From JAXGPP01 sp964436865 (GTDB lineage: Bacteria > Planctomycetota > Planctomycetia > Pirellulales > Thermoguttaceae): DNA of 38,450 nt. Made by a program: the position numbers and the translations under genes. Below the pieces are notes generated by a model. That model did no database searches and was not told the DNA's origin. It saw only the letters and a program-made list of their open reading frames with translations. Each line of letters opens with the position of its first letter. Within the stretch, counting starts at the first letter, position 1. The stretch spans positions 1-38,450 of the forward strand of contig CAYTFK010000029.1 in NCBI GenBank assembly GCA_964436865.1, written 5' to 3'. Below, one piece after another: positions 10,101 through 17,402 of the stretch.

Positions 10101-11602
10101 AAGGTTTGCCGGCCACGTCGATCAACTGGGGGCCTTGGGCCGGCGCCGGCATGGCCGCTGATATCGGCGGCGAGCAGATGGCCGCCAAGGGCATGGTTCT
10201 CATTCCGCGCGAAAAAGGACTGCAGGCGCTGGCGGCGATGTTGCGGACGCAAGTCGCCAATGCAGCGGTCGTCGACGCCCGCTGGCCGGAAATGGAACGC
10301 GCCTTGCGCGGCCGGAAGCCGCCGCTACTGGCGCGAGTTCTCGGCGGCGCGAGCGAGGAATCGTTGGCTCCTGCCGCGCCGCAGGTAGACGAACCGTTCC
10401 GCCAGGAGTTGCTCGCGCTCGATAGTCGAAAGCGTGTCGATCGTCTCCGCGACTATTTCGCCCGCGAGTTGGCGAGGATCATGGCCGTCGATCCCGCCGG
10501 GCTCGATCTGACGCAGCCGCTCACCATGCTCGGCCTCGACTCGCTGATGGCAATCGAGCTCAAGAATAACCTGGAAGCACGCCTCGCGATCAGCCTGCCG
10601 ATGGCGCGCTTCCTCGAAGGTCCGAGCGTGACCAGCCTCGCCGAGGCGGCGGCTGAACTGTTTGGCGACGGATCGGAAGCCGCGGCGGCCGCGCCCGACG
10701 AAGCAGCGGCGCCCCCTGCCTTGGCCGGCAGCCGCAACGGCGTGTCTGCGAAGTGGACTCCCGTCGTCACACTCGCGCGCGAGGGAAACCAGCCGCCGCT
10801 CTATTGCGTGCATCCGGTGGGGGGCGACATCCGCTGCTATCTCGATCTGGCCCGCGCCCTGGCCGATCGGCCGGTATACGCGCTGCGGGCCCGCGGGATC
10901 GAACCGGACCAAATGCCGCATGAGTCGATGGCGGACCTGGCCGACGAGTATGTTGCGGCAATTCGCCAGATTCAGTCTGAAGGCGTCTACCATCTCGCCG
11001 GCTGGTCCACCGGTGGCATCTACGCCTACGAGATGGCCCGCCGCCTGCAATCCGATGGACAGGACTGCAAGCTCGTCTTCTTCGATTCCCCCCGCCCGGC
11101 AATCTTCAAGAACGTCGATCTTGAGGACGATGCTCGCTTCCTCTACGATCTGGTCAATTTCTCGAACTATTTTGCGGGCACCCACATGAGGGTGTCGTAT
11201 CACGATCTGCTCGAACTCGACCCCGACGAGCAATTGCAGGCCGTGCTCGCCGAGGCTCAACAACACTCGGTCATGTCGGCTGAGGTCGCTGTCGACCACC
11301 TCCGCCGGCTGATCGACGTCTGCCGCGCCAATGTTCGGGCGATCATGGACTACTCGCTGGTGGGATTCAAGCAAACCGTATACTTCTTCCGACCCGCCGA
11401 AACCAGCGTGCTGGCTGAGGCCGCCGGGCAGGACCTCGACGCCGACCTGGGTTGGGGCACAGTGTCCGGCCTCGAACTAGTGCATGAAGTAGTACCGGGT
11501 GATCACTTCAGCATGATGACCGGAGAGAACGCCCGGCAACTGGCCGAACGCCTGGTCCGTTGTCTGCAAACCGAACGCACGCAGCCCTCGACGGGGAGAT
11601 AA
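4142..11602 (+). CDS. Type I polyketide synthase module, KS-AT-DH-ER-KR-ACP-TE
   Basis: A single, complete, fully reducing module of 2486 residues ending in its own thioesterase. An N-terminal docking helix (LSPAKRRLLEQRL) is followed by KS with Cys204 in DTACSSA, His339 in EAHGTGT and His379 in NIGHLE. AT has Ser653 in GHSVGE and HAFH at 753-756, which predicts malonyl-CoA. DH has His961 in the HxxxGxxxxP motif and Asp1136 in LDGCFQ. ER has AGAGGVG near 1627. KR has TGGLGALG near 1828 and Tyr1970 in GNYAAGN; LAD in place of LDD still keeps the aspartate that marks B-type ketoreductases. ACP has Ser2134. TE has Ser2289 in GWSTGG and His2455. All catalytic residues are present, so one round adds a saturated two-carbon unit. 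Start ATG 4142 is preferred over TTG 4136 because AAGGGA lies 11 bases upstream. The starter probably comes from the upstream FAAL-ACP; iterative use cannot be excluded. Confidence 0.95.
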   Translation: MSELSQRLANLSPAKRRLLEQRLQQKTEVAEPIAIVGMGCRLPGAENLETYWQVIAEGIDCISEVPPERWDIDELYDPNPDAPGKMNTRWGGFLGNPRLFDPLFFGITPREASKMDPQQRVVLEVAWEAMERGGLAPERLAGTNTGVFIGIGGTDYSKAPAHLDNYLEHIDAYGGTGNALSIAANRLSYLLDLHGPSLAVDTACSSALVCVHLAVSSLRSHECDAALAGGVNMILTPETSIAFSTAHMLSPDGKCRPFDASANGYVRGEGCGIVVLKRLTDAIAAGDRVFAVIRGTAINQDGRTSGITAPNGLLQQAVVRAALANSGLGPERVSYIEAHGTGTPLGDPIEVQALAKVFRQNAPTDPPVYLSSVKANIGHLETASGIAGLIKVVLLMQHGRIPPQLHLDKINPNISLSGTRLQIPARSVPWKSVGATRVAGVSSFGFGGTNAHVVVEESVHTEPAAVKSDRPLHMLPLSAKTETALANLAGRYAEYIDAHPEAALPDICHTAAAGRSHFNRRLAAVAATRDQLRDQLAAVRDGRAAEGVKKGQVKIVTRPKIAFLFTGQGSQYVGMGRRLFDTQPVFRETLQQCDAILREHLEQPLVSVLYPESGQSPLDETAYTQPALFALEYSLATLWRSWGIEPDVLLGHSVGEYVAACIAGVFGLEDGLRLIAHRSRLMQALPHNGLMAVIFAAESRVADAVRSREECVAIAAANGPENTVVSGEAGSVRRLVEEFEAAGVGTRLLTVSHAFHSPLMEPMLDEFERLAGEIHFERPRIPIASNLTGQLMPDAPPEPQYWRQHIRNTVRFADGMRTLAAQSPHVMLEVGPTASLLGMGRRVITDFAGSWLASLRPGHDDWRAVLSSLSELYLLGAKVDWPAFDRPWPRRRLSLPTYPFERVPLWFDDGRPGRRRTFGTSAGSHGASVHPLLGGPVPTALGTTLFESRFSSHTPRYLIDHQVQGSPVTPAAAYIELALAAARQSFGEGEHVVEDIAIQQAMFLPQGAQRIVQTTLSPETGGQRMFEVHSTLAENADGKYHWTMHACGTVRHAGSLDAASTDRRVDLVAVRERLSDGRTREAFYREMAARGLNYGPAFQVLDSLRRGEGEAFAEVRLPDDVARESSRYRLHPALLDGCFQSMAGVVPLESDGSLSPYTYMPVHVRRIRVYGPPVERMFCRAIRTSESTGPSPEMVEGDVQLLDQEGRILAELAGVRVQRLGRAASQTREADVRDWLYRVDWQPQPLSTGASIARNAASPWVVLADDSGVGSQLASRLREEGQECVIVSPGKGLSASDSSGRFTVDPLRGDDYRELFDRLLSAGATPRGIIHLWSLDLGEPTAGFDSDCSRRLGCASALQLIQQLARTRFTRPPQLWLVTQGAQPVTEMEATAFAQSPLWGLGRVAALEHPEMRCRLVDLDPSVKSHDAAGTLLEEIAAAGDEDQIAFRSGQRFVARLVPAPELAPKEDLSSSGLPAAGSGAYRLRLRTPGSFDSLWYEPTGRRQPGPGQVEIEVRAAGLNFSDVLKAMGLYPGIKDEIVPLGIECSGTVTAVGEGVTRFGVGDEVMGVAPYSFASHAVTAEYALVHRPSRLADDEACTIPITFLTAYYGLVHLAHLAPGERVLIHAGAGGVGLAAIQIAQQIGAQVFCTAGSDAKRDYLRSLGVEHVFSSRSLDFAAEILRVTNREGVDVVLNSLPGDAIARSLSVLRAYGRFLEIGKTDIYQNRMIGLLPFQDNLSYFAIDLDRMLRQRPDAIRRLFAEVMTHFESGAYQPLALTLFPVADTVGAFRYMAQRKNIGKVVVSLERSVASDHSPGDTRPVRPDGTYLITGGLGALGLGVARWLAEQGAGHLVLLGRSAPQGDAATAVDELRRTGAVVSVVRGDVADPASLRDALNQIPQGFPPLRGVVHAAGVLADGLLFEMDLERFERPLAPKIAGAWNLHAATAGAPLDFFVLFSSVASVLGSPGQGNYAAGNAFLDSFAHWRRAQGLPATSINWGPWAGAGMAADIGGEQMAAKGMVLIPREKGLQALAAMLRTQVANAAVVDARWPEMERALRGRKPPLLARVLGGASEESLAPAAPQVDEPFRQELLALDSRKRVDRLRDYFARELARIMAVDPAGLDLTQPLTMLGLDSLMAIELKNNLEARLAISLPMARFLEGPSVTSLAEAAAELFGDGSEAAAAAPDEAAAPPALAGSRNGVSAKWTPVVTLAREGNQPPLYCVHPVGGDIRCYLDLARALADRPVYALRARGIEPDQMPHESMADLADEYVAAIRQIQSEGVYHLAGWSTGGIYAYEMARRLQSDGQDCKLVFFDSPRPAIFKNVDLEDDARFLYDLVNFSNYFAGTHMRVSYHDLLELDPDEQLQAVLAEAQQHSVMSAEVAVDHLRRLIDVCRANVRAIMDYSLVGFKQTVYFFRPAETSVLAEAAGQDLDADLGWGTVSGLELVHEVVPGDHFSMMTGENARQLAERLVRCLQTERTQPSTGR

Positions 11603-11604
11603 TT

Positions 11605-12945
11605 GTGGCTTCCGCCTCCAGAGAACTTTACGAGCCCGCGCTGGCTCCGCCGAACTTCGCCCTCTCCCTGGCGCTTCGCCAGTTGGAGAAGATTCTGATC
11701 TGGAAGAAGCGGCACGGCAGCGTCGTGTTCCTGTCCGATACGACCCTCCGCGACGGCGAGCAGATGGCCGGCGTCCGCCTCAATCCGGATGCCAAGGTGA
11801 TGATTGCCAAAGCCCTGGCCGCGGCGGGAATCCAATCGATAGATGCCGGCTCACCGGCCGCCTCGGCCGAGGAGATCGAGGCGGTGCGCCGCATCTCGCG
11901 CGAAGTGCACGGGCCGGTGATCACGGCCCACTGCCGCACGCTCCCCCAGGATATCGACAAAGTGGCCGAAGCCTTTGAAGGGGCGAGCATTTTCAAACGC
12001 GGCGTCACCGTGTTTATCGGCGTCAGCCCCATCCACCGCGAACAGAAGCACCGCAAGACCAAGGCCGAGATCGTCCGCATGGCGGTCGACGCCATCCAGT
12101 ACGCCAAGCGGTTCTTCCGCATCGTCACCTTTGGTCCCGAAGACGCCGGCCGCACCGAACCTGAGTTCCTCTACGAGATCTACCGCGAGGCGATCGATGC
12201 CGGCGCGACCACGATCGGCTTCGCCGACACAGTGGGAATTCTGACTCCCGAGAAGGCCGGCGACCGGGTGAAGGGCATTCTCGACAATGTCCGCAACATG
12301 GATCGTGCGCTCCTGGCAGTCCATTTCCATAACGACCTCGGCCTCGGCACCGCCTGTGCCCTGGCGGCGATCTCCGCCGGCGTCAATATCGTCCAGGGAA
12401 CCGTCAACGGCATTGGGGAGCGGGCGGGTAACACCGCGCTCGAAGAGGTGGTCATGGCCCTCCGCCTCCATCCCGACCAGTACCGCCGCCATTGCCACGC
12501 CGACCCAAGCAAATTGTACGAACTCAGTCACCTGGTCGCGCGGCTAACCGGGGTGAAGCCATCGATCAACAAACCGATCGTCGGCGACAACCTGTTTGTC
12601 ACCGAATCGGGTGTGCACCAGGACGGGCTGCTCAAAGATCCGACGTCCTACCTGCCCTTTCCTCCGGCCGATACCGGTTCGCCGCCGGTCCGCCTGGTTC
12701 TCGGCAAGCACAGCGGTCGCCGCGCCGTCCGCTATCGCATGGCGGAGCGCGGCGTCGACCTGACCGACGCGCAAGTCCAGCAGATCCTCGAACACCTCAA
12801 GGCCGGCCCGAAGAAACTCGTTTATGATTCGGAGCAGGATCTGGACGACTTGCTCGACGAAGTCTTTCAGGGCGCGATCCGGCCGAATCGAGCTTCGCCT
12901 GCGGCGAAGGCCGCTGGAGAACCCACTTCGGCGGCGGCCGGATAG
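11605..12945 (+). CDS. 2-Isopropylmalate/homocitrate-synthase-like enzyme (DRE-TIM family)
   Basis: Enzymes of this family condense acetyl-CoA with an alpha-keto acid. Seen here are DTTLRDGEQ (about residues 45-53), EDAGR, the metal-binding HFHND, and GIGERAGN, so the catalytic barrel looks intact. After the barrel the protein has only a linker and a short helical part (446 residues in all). The C-terminal leucine-sensing domain of LeuA is absent, so feedback control by leucine is not expected. The GTG at 11605 has GGGGAG seven bases upstream and lies two bases past the PKS stop, which indicates translational coupling; an upstream ATG at 11560 would overlap the PKS. The context points to one-carbon chain extension or an alkylmalate-type head group for the lipid rather than leucine synthesis; the substrate is unknown. 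Confidence 0.88.
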   Translation: MASASRELYEPALAPPNFALSLALRQLEKILIWKKRHGSVVFLSDTTLRDGEQMAGVRLNPDAKVMIAKALAAAGIQSIDAGSPAASAEEIEAVRRISREVHGPVITAHCRTLPQDIDKVAEAFEGASIFKRGVTVFIGVSPIHREQKHRKTKAEIVRMAVDAIQYAKRFFRIVTFGPEDAGRTEPEFLYEIYREAIDAGATTIGFADTVGILTPEKAGDRVKGILDNVRNMDRALLAVHFHNDLGLGTACALAAISAGVNIVQGTVNGIGERAGNTALEEVVMALRLHPDQYRRHCHADPSKLYELSHLVARLTGVKPSINKPIVGDNLFVTESGVHQDGLLKDPTSYLPFPPADTGSPPVRLVLGKHSGRRAVRYRMAERGVDLTDAQVQQILEHLKAGPKKLVYDSEQDLDDLLDEVFQGAIRPNRASPAAKAAGEPTSAAAG

Positions 12946-13029
12946 ACTCGTTCTTCTTGCCCAACCGGCATTCATAGTGCGCCCGAGCATTGACAGGGCG
13001 GTCGCTTGCCCGACTGACAGGACCATTCC

Positions 13030-14994
13030 ATGAGCGGCATTGCAGGCATCTTGGATCTCAGCGGCACACGGCCCGTTCCCGACGGTCTGCTGGAGCGGAT
13101 GTCGCTGGCCATGAGCCATCGCGGGCCGGATGGCGAGGCGCTCTGGCGGCAACCGGGCATCGGCCTGGCGTGGCGGCAGCTCCGCACCGCGGCGCCGCAA
13201 ACCGAATCTCGGCTGGACGCGCGGCCCGCGGGTTTCCCAATCGCGATTTTCGACGGTGAACTTTACGACGGACCGGGACTCGACGCGCCGACTCCAGGCG
13301 GCGGCAACAGCGCGGAGGACGCCACGTATGCTGGCCGGGTTGTCGGGCTCTGGCAACGGCATGGCGGGCAGGCCTTCGCCATGTTGCGAGGTCAGTTTGC
13401 CCTGGCGATCTGGGACGCCTCGCAGCGGCAACTCATTTTGGCCCGCGATCGGATGGGCATCTGCCCTTTGCACTGGACGCGCTGCGGCGAATGGTTACTG
13501 TTCGCCTCGGAAATCAAGGCCCTTCTGGCTTCCGGTATGGTGCCGGCCAAGGCCGATCTCCGCGGCATCGCGCAGGTGTTCACGTTCTTCGGCCTGCCCG
13601 GGCCGATTACTTGCTTTGATGGCGTCTCGTCGATCGTGCCGGGGCACTATTTGGAGGCTAGACCGGCGGCGTCCGCAACGGCCGCGATCCGCGACCATGT
13701 TTACTGGGAGATCGATTTTCCTGACTTGGGACAGGAACAGGACGCGGCCAGTGAGAACCAACTGGTCGACCAGTACGAGCAACTCCTCGCGCAGGCGGTT
13801 CAGCGGCGTCTTCGTGCCGATGTCCCGGTGGTGGCCTATTCCAGCGGGGGGCTCGATTCGAGCATGATTGTCTCCTTGGCCCGCCGCATCCTGGGCGAAC
13901 CGGTCGACACGTTCACTTTTCGTATCGAACACCCGACGCTTCGAGAATCGAGCGGCGCGGAGATCCTCGGTCGACACCTCGGCCGTGCGCCGCGGATGGT
14001 GAACTGCCGACCCGACGACGTGATCGGCACGTTTCCATCGCTGGTCCGCGCTGCCGAAGCCCCGGTCATCGATGCCTCCGCCGCGGCCCTCTTCCGCTTG
14101 GCCGAAGCCGTCCATTCGGAGGACTACAAGGTAGTGCTCACCGGCGAGGGAGCCGACGAATGGCAGGCCGGCTACCCCTGGTTTCGCATCGACAAGAAAC
14201 TGAGCTACTTGGACCTGATTCCCGGCCTGGCCCTCAACCGCCGCGGCTTCTGGGCCTATGTAAGGTTGCTGCACTCCCGGCAGTTCCGCTGGTCCACGCT
14301 CCGTCGCTCGGAAGACGCCGCAGCCGGCCACAATGCCTGGCTGACAGTCTACAACCTGATGAGCGTTTCCAAGTTACGCTACTTCAGTCCGGCGATGCGC
14401 GAGGCCCTCGGCGACTACCTGCCCTACGACGATCTCCAACTCAACCTCGACCGGATGCGCCGCTGGCACCCGCTCCATCGGTCGCTCTACATGGGCGCCC
14501 GGGTGCATCTGATGGGATTGCACCTGCACGCTCGCGGCGACCGCTCGGCCATGCATGCTTCGGTCGAGCCCCGTTATCCGTTCCTCGACGAAGACCTCGT
14601 GGCGTTTCTCAACGGGCTCCATCCGCGCTGGAAGATGCGCGGGCTTCAGGACAAGTACCTACAGCGCCGTCTGGCCGACCAGCTCTTGCCCGCGGAGCTG
14701 TTTCAGGGCCGAAAACGTCTCCTCCATGCCCCACTCGATGCCTTTCACGACGTCCCTCCGCCGCCGCTCGTCGAACAACTGCTCAGCGATGACGCGCTCC
14801 GTAAAGCAGGTTATTTCGATCCGCAGGCGGTCGGCAAGTGGCGACGCCGGATGCATTCGATGCCCAAGGGCTATCGCCGCTTGTTTGTCGAAATGGGGCT
14901 CGTGGGTGTGATCGCGACCCAGCTTTGGCACCACGCCTATATCGATTCCAGCCTGGCCGATCTCCCGCGGCCGTCGGGCGGCGCACCGACATGA
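13030..14994 (+). CDS. Asparagine-synthetase-like amide-forming enzyme with dead glutaminase domain
   Basis: The fold is that of class B asparagine synthetase (654 residues). The C-terminal half has the ATP-pyrophosphatase motif SSGGLDSS (271-278), GEGADE near 372, and YPFLDEDLV with a KYL lysine further on, so substrate adenylation looks intact. The N-terminal glutaminase half is degenerate. The catalytic Cys that must follow Met is Ser (MSGIAGI, codon AGC). The oxyanion Asn of NGEIYN is Asp (DGELYD). The Arg of the ERLSI motif is Gln (WRQL). Loss of glutaminase residues is known in beta-lactam synthetase and carbapenam synthetase, which use an internal amine. Here either free ammonia or another amine must be the nucleophile. 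It lies between the isopropylmalate-synthase-like gene (84 bp before) and the flippase gene (ATGA overlap). Confidence 0.9.
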   Translation: MSGIAGILDLSGTRPVPDGLLERMSLAMSHRGPDGEALWRQPGIGLAWRQLRTAAPQTESRLDARPAGFPIAIFDGELYDGPGLDAPTPGGGNSAEDATYAGRVVGLWQRHGGQAFAMLRGQFALAIWDASQRQLILARDRMGICPLHWTRCGEWLLFASEIKALLASGMVPAKADLRGIAQVFTFFGLPGPITCFDGVSSIVPGHYLEARPAASATAAIRDHVYWEIDFPDLGQEQDAASENQLVDQYEQLLAQAVQRRLRADVPVVAYSSGGLDSSMIVSLARRILGEPVDTFTFRIEHPTLRESSGAEILGRHLGRAPRMVNCRPDDVIGTFPSLVRAAEAPVIDASAAALFRLAEAVHSEDYKVVLTGEGADEWQAGYPWFRIDKKLSYLDLIPGLALNRRGFWAYVRLLHSRQFRWSTLRRSEDAAAGHNAWLTVYNLMSVSKLRYFSPAMREALGDYLPYDDLQLNLDRMRRWHPLHRSLYMGARVHLMGLHLHARGDRSAMHASVEPRYPFLDEDLVAFLNGLHPRWKMRGLQDKYLQRRLADQLLPAELFQGRKRLLHAPLDAFHDVPPPPLVEQLLSDDALRKAGYFDPQAVGKWRRRMHSMPKGYRRLFVEMGLVGVIATQLWHHAYIDSSLADLPRPSGGAPT

Positions 14995-15965
14995 CCTCGA
15001 CTCCTGACGCTGCCGAGCAAGGCCCGCCATCCGAAACGCTTCGCCAGCGGGCGACGCGGATAATTGTGCCGGCCCTGGTCAGCGGCGGGCTGATCGCTTG
15101 GTTGCTCGCCGGGCTCGATGTCCCCTTGCTGCTCGAATCGATCGCCGAACTGCCATGGGAATTTCTGGTTCCACTCACTCTAGCGATGGTTACAGCGCTT
15201 TATCTCTGGGATGCTGTCTGCTTGCGACTTGTATTCGTCGTGGGCGACCGCATGCTGCCCTATCAGACCGCGCTCTATGTGCAGGGAATTGCATCGCTCT
15301 TCTCCGCCGTGAATTATCAGCTTGGGCAGGGGTTTGTTGCTTGGCTGATCGCTGTCAGGCAACGGACAAGCTTCCTTTCGGCCCTGTCCCGAAGCGTGCT
15401 CCTGGCGATCCACGATCTCGGCGTGCTGTTCACGCTCGGGTGGATCGGATCAATGGTCCGCAGCGGTGCGGGGCCGCAGGTGCGTGGCATTCGCCTATTG
15501 TGCAGCCTGGGACTTCTGGCCCTGGCCGCCTTGGTTATTGGATACCGGTTCTTGCCGCACGCTAGACGACAGGCCCTTAGGGCATCGAAGTTCGGGGCCT
15601 GGATTGAGTCGTGGAGCTGGCAACGGACCGGATGGCTGCTTCTTCTTCGGTTAGCTTATTTCGGCATATCGATTACCTACGCCGGCATCGCGTTTCACAT
15701 CGCTGGAGTGGGGGTTGGCGCTCGCGACATTCTGGGGGCCGTTCCGCTGGTCTTGGTGGCCGGCAGTCTGCCGAGCGTGTCCGACTTGGGCACCCGAGAG
15801 ACTGCCTTGGTTCTGCTACTTGCCCCAGCCTCGAGGGAGATGGTGGTGGCGGTGAGCCTGCTTTGGTCGTCCGGAATGATTGCCGGACGACTGATCATTG
15901 GTTCCACGGCGATTGCAGTCGCCGCCATAGCTCGGAGGCGGAGTTTCGTACGCGGGAGTGTCTAG
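14991..15965 (+). CDS. Flippase-like integral membrane protein (UPF0104/LPG-synthase TM family)
   Basis: A 324-residue polytopic protein with about eight hydrophobic segments, the first near residues 24-44. The family (the membrane part of lysylphosphatidylglycerol synthases, also called AglD-like) is linked to moving or modifying lipids at the membrane. Recognisable family features are the NYQLGQG stretch near residue 104 and SLPSVSDLGTRE near 260. The ATG at 14991 overlaps the previous stop codon (ATGA), so it belongs to the same operon and is translationally coupled. A role in moving the lipid product across the membrane is an inference from context. Confidence 0.78.
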   Translation: MTSTPDAAEQGPPSETLRQRATRIIVPALVSGGLIAWLLAGLDVPLLLESIAELPWEFLVPLTLAMVTALYLWDAVCLRLVFVVGDRMLPYQTALYVQGIASLFSAVNYQLGQGFVAWLIAVRQRTSFLSALSRSVLLAIHDLGVLFTLGWIGSMVRSGAGPQVRGIRLLCSLGLLALAALVIGYRFLPHARRQALRASKFGAWIESWSWQRTGWLLLLRLAYFGISITYAGIAFHIAGVGVGARDILGAVPLVLVAGSLPSVSDLGTRETALVLLLAPASREMVVAVSLLWSSGMIAGRLIIGSTAIAVAAIARRRSFVRGSV

Positions 15966-16050
15966 CACACCCTCTTGAGGAGCGGCAACTTACTACTCCG
16001 AAGTTCACCCCTCTGAGCGACGGTATCGCTAGCATGGTCCCCCTGAGTGG

Positions 16051-16068
16051 TCGAAATCGCGACTTCGA
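16051..16068. promoter_or_regulatory. Imperfect 18-bp palindrome over the -35 box, candidate operator
   Basis: TCGAAATCGCGACTTCGA equals its own reverse complement at 16 of 18 positions and covers the predicted -35 hexamer. This is the expected position for a repressor site. Confidence 0.45.
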
Positions 16069-16079
16069 TGGCTTATAAT
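16051..16079 (+). promoter_or_regulatory. Predicted sigma-70 promoter for the hydrolase-exporter operon
   Basis: TCGAAA (16051-16056, four of six matches to TTGACA), a 17-bp spacer and a perfect TATAAT (16074-16079). It lies in the 348-bp gap between the flippase and hydrolase genes, about 235 bp before the chosen hydrolase start, so the transcript would have a long leader. The rest of the gap shows no gene. It suggests that the second half of the cluster can be expressed apart from the PKS half. Confidence 0.55.
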
Positions 16080-16313
16080 CTACGGAGAATAGATAGCGAT
16101 TTCAGGCTGTGCGCTTAAAACAGGCGGGCACCCTGGCGGTGATTCGAAGAATAATCAGGCAGCCTGCGCGAGCGTTTCGCGACTGTATCCCAGCCGAAGC
16201 GCGAAGGTCACTTCCCGCACGCAAATTGGACCGTGGGGCACCGCTGCCTGGCCAGGACTTTCCGACTGAGTCGGTACAGAATCGGGTTGTTATCGGGTAG
16301 CACGGATCTGATC

Positions 16314-17393
16314 ATGTTGCTGTTTTTGTGCTTCATCCTTAGCGTGGTTGGGTTCGCCGCCTTCCTCACCGTCTTCAGTTGGGTCTGGTATGTGCCGCTG
16401 GTGATGCGCGTGTTTGGCGAACCGCCCTTCCTTCGGGCTAGTATTATGGAGCCCCTTGACGACGGCGAGGAGTGCCAGTTTACTACGGCAGACGGGCTGA
16501 CGCTTCGCGGGACGTACCTGCGGACGCCGGCAGCCAAGCGGCAGGGAGTAATCGTATTCTGCCACGAGTACAAGGGCGACCGTTGGGGCGCCCTACCCTA
16601 CGTGGACGGATTGCGCGGCCGGGGCTTCGATATCTTCACCTTCGATTTCCGCAACCATGGCTCCAGCGACCGGCTACCCGACTATCAGCCCCTGCCCTGG
16701 CTGACCCGTTACGAGCTGGCTGACACACAGGCGGCGGTCAATTATGTCTGCTCCCGCGGCGACGCCCACACAACGGGTGTAGGGCTGATGGGGGTCAGCA
16801 AGGGGGCCAACGCGGCGCTGTGCGTGGCGGCTCACGATGCACGGGTGCGGGCCGTGGTTGCCGACGGAGCGTTTCCTGTCGGGCCCATGCAACGGCACTA
16901 CATTCGCCGCTTCATGAACATTTACCTCCATTGGCCCCACCTCGTTGAGAAGCTGCCTGATGCGTGTCTGGTGAGTTACTGCGAATGGGCGAAGTTCCTC
17001 CTTGGGCTCCGCCGGCGTTGCCGATTCGTCAATGTTGAACAACTGGTGCGGAAGGTCGGACAACCGGTGTTCATGATTCACGGCAAGGACGACGGTTACA
17101 TTCCCCTCTCGGTCGCCCGGGATCTCCGCCGGCGATTGTCCGGCCGCAGCAAGATGTGGGTCGTGCCCAGCGCCAAGCACAACGGCGCCATCTTCTGCGC
17201 TACGCAGGACTACCACCAGCGAGTGATCCGCTTCTTCCAGCGTCAACTTGGTGGCGGCCGGAAGCACTTACCACACCCGCATCGACTGGCCGGCGGCTCC
17301 GAGCGATCCGCTTTGGCTTCCGCGGCAATCCACGATCGGGCGGCGTTCTCTTTTGAAGACGCCACCCCACATCCCCTGCAAGGATTGGGATAG
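16314..17393 (+). CDS. Membrane-anchored alpha/beta hydrolase
   Basis: A 359-residue serine hydrolase of the esterase/acylglycerol lipase type. Residues 1-35 form one strongly hydrophobic segment, so it is anchored in the membrane. The catalytic set is visible: nucleophile motif GVSKG near residue 160, acid in HGKDDGYIP near 262, and His in SAKHNGA near 287. An N-terminal oxyanion segment CHEYKGDRWG is also present. ATG 16314 was chosen because it starts just before the membrane segment; a GTG at 16233 would add 27 unconvincing residues. The exporter gene follows 9 bases later. It may hydrolyse or transfer an acyl group of the lipid product at the membrane; the substrate is unknown. Confidence 0.82.
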   Translation: MLLFLCFILSVVGFAAFLTVFSWVWYVPLVMRVFGEPPFLRASIMEPLDDGEECQFTTADGLTLRGTYLRTPAAKRQGVIVFCHEYKGDRWGALPYVDGLRGRGFDIFTFDFRNHGSSDRLPDYQPLPWLTRYELADTQAAVNYVCSRGDAHTTGVGLMGVSKGANAALCVAAHDARVRAVVADGAFPVGPMQRHYIRRFMNIYLHWPHLVEKLPDACLVSYCEWAKFLLGLRRRCRFVNVEQLVRKVGQPVFMIHGKDDGYIPLSVARDLRRRLSGRSKMWVVPSAKHNGAIFCATQDYHQRVIRFFQRQLGGGRKHLPHPHRLAGGSERSALASAAIHDRAAFSFEDATPHPLQGLG

Positions 17394-17402
17394 ATCCCGC
17401 CC

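Noticed and set aside
4142..11602. Olefin-synthase interpretation of the cluster
   Set aside because: The PKS has active-looking DH and ER domains and no sulfotransferase domain, so the beta-hydroxyl needed for sulfation and decarboxylation would be removed. Kept only as a weak alternative.
11560..11604. ATG start for the isopropylmalate-synthase-like gene inside the PKS
   Set aside because: The GTG at 11605 has a far better ribosome site and leaves no overlap.
11605..12945. Calling this gene leuA for leucine synthesis
   Set aside because: It lacks the regulatory domain, and its tight coupling to the PKS argues for a specialised role.
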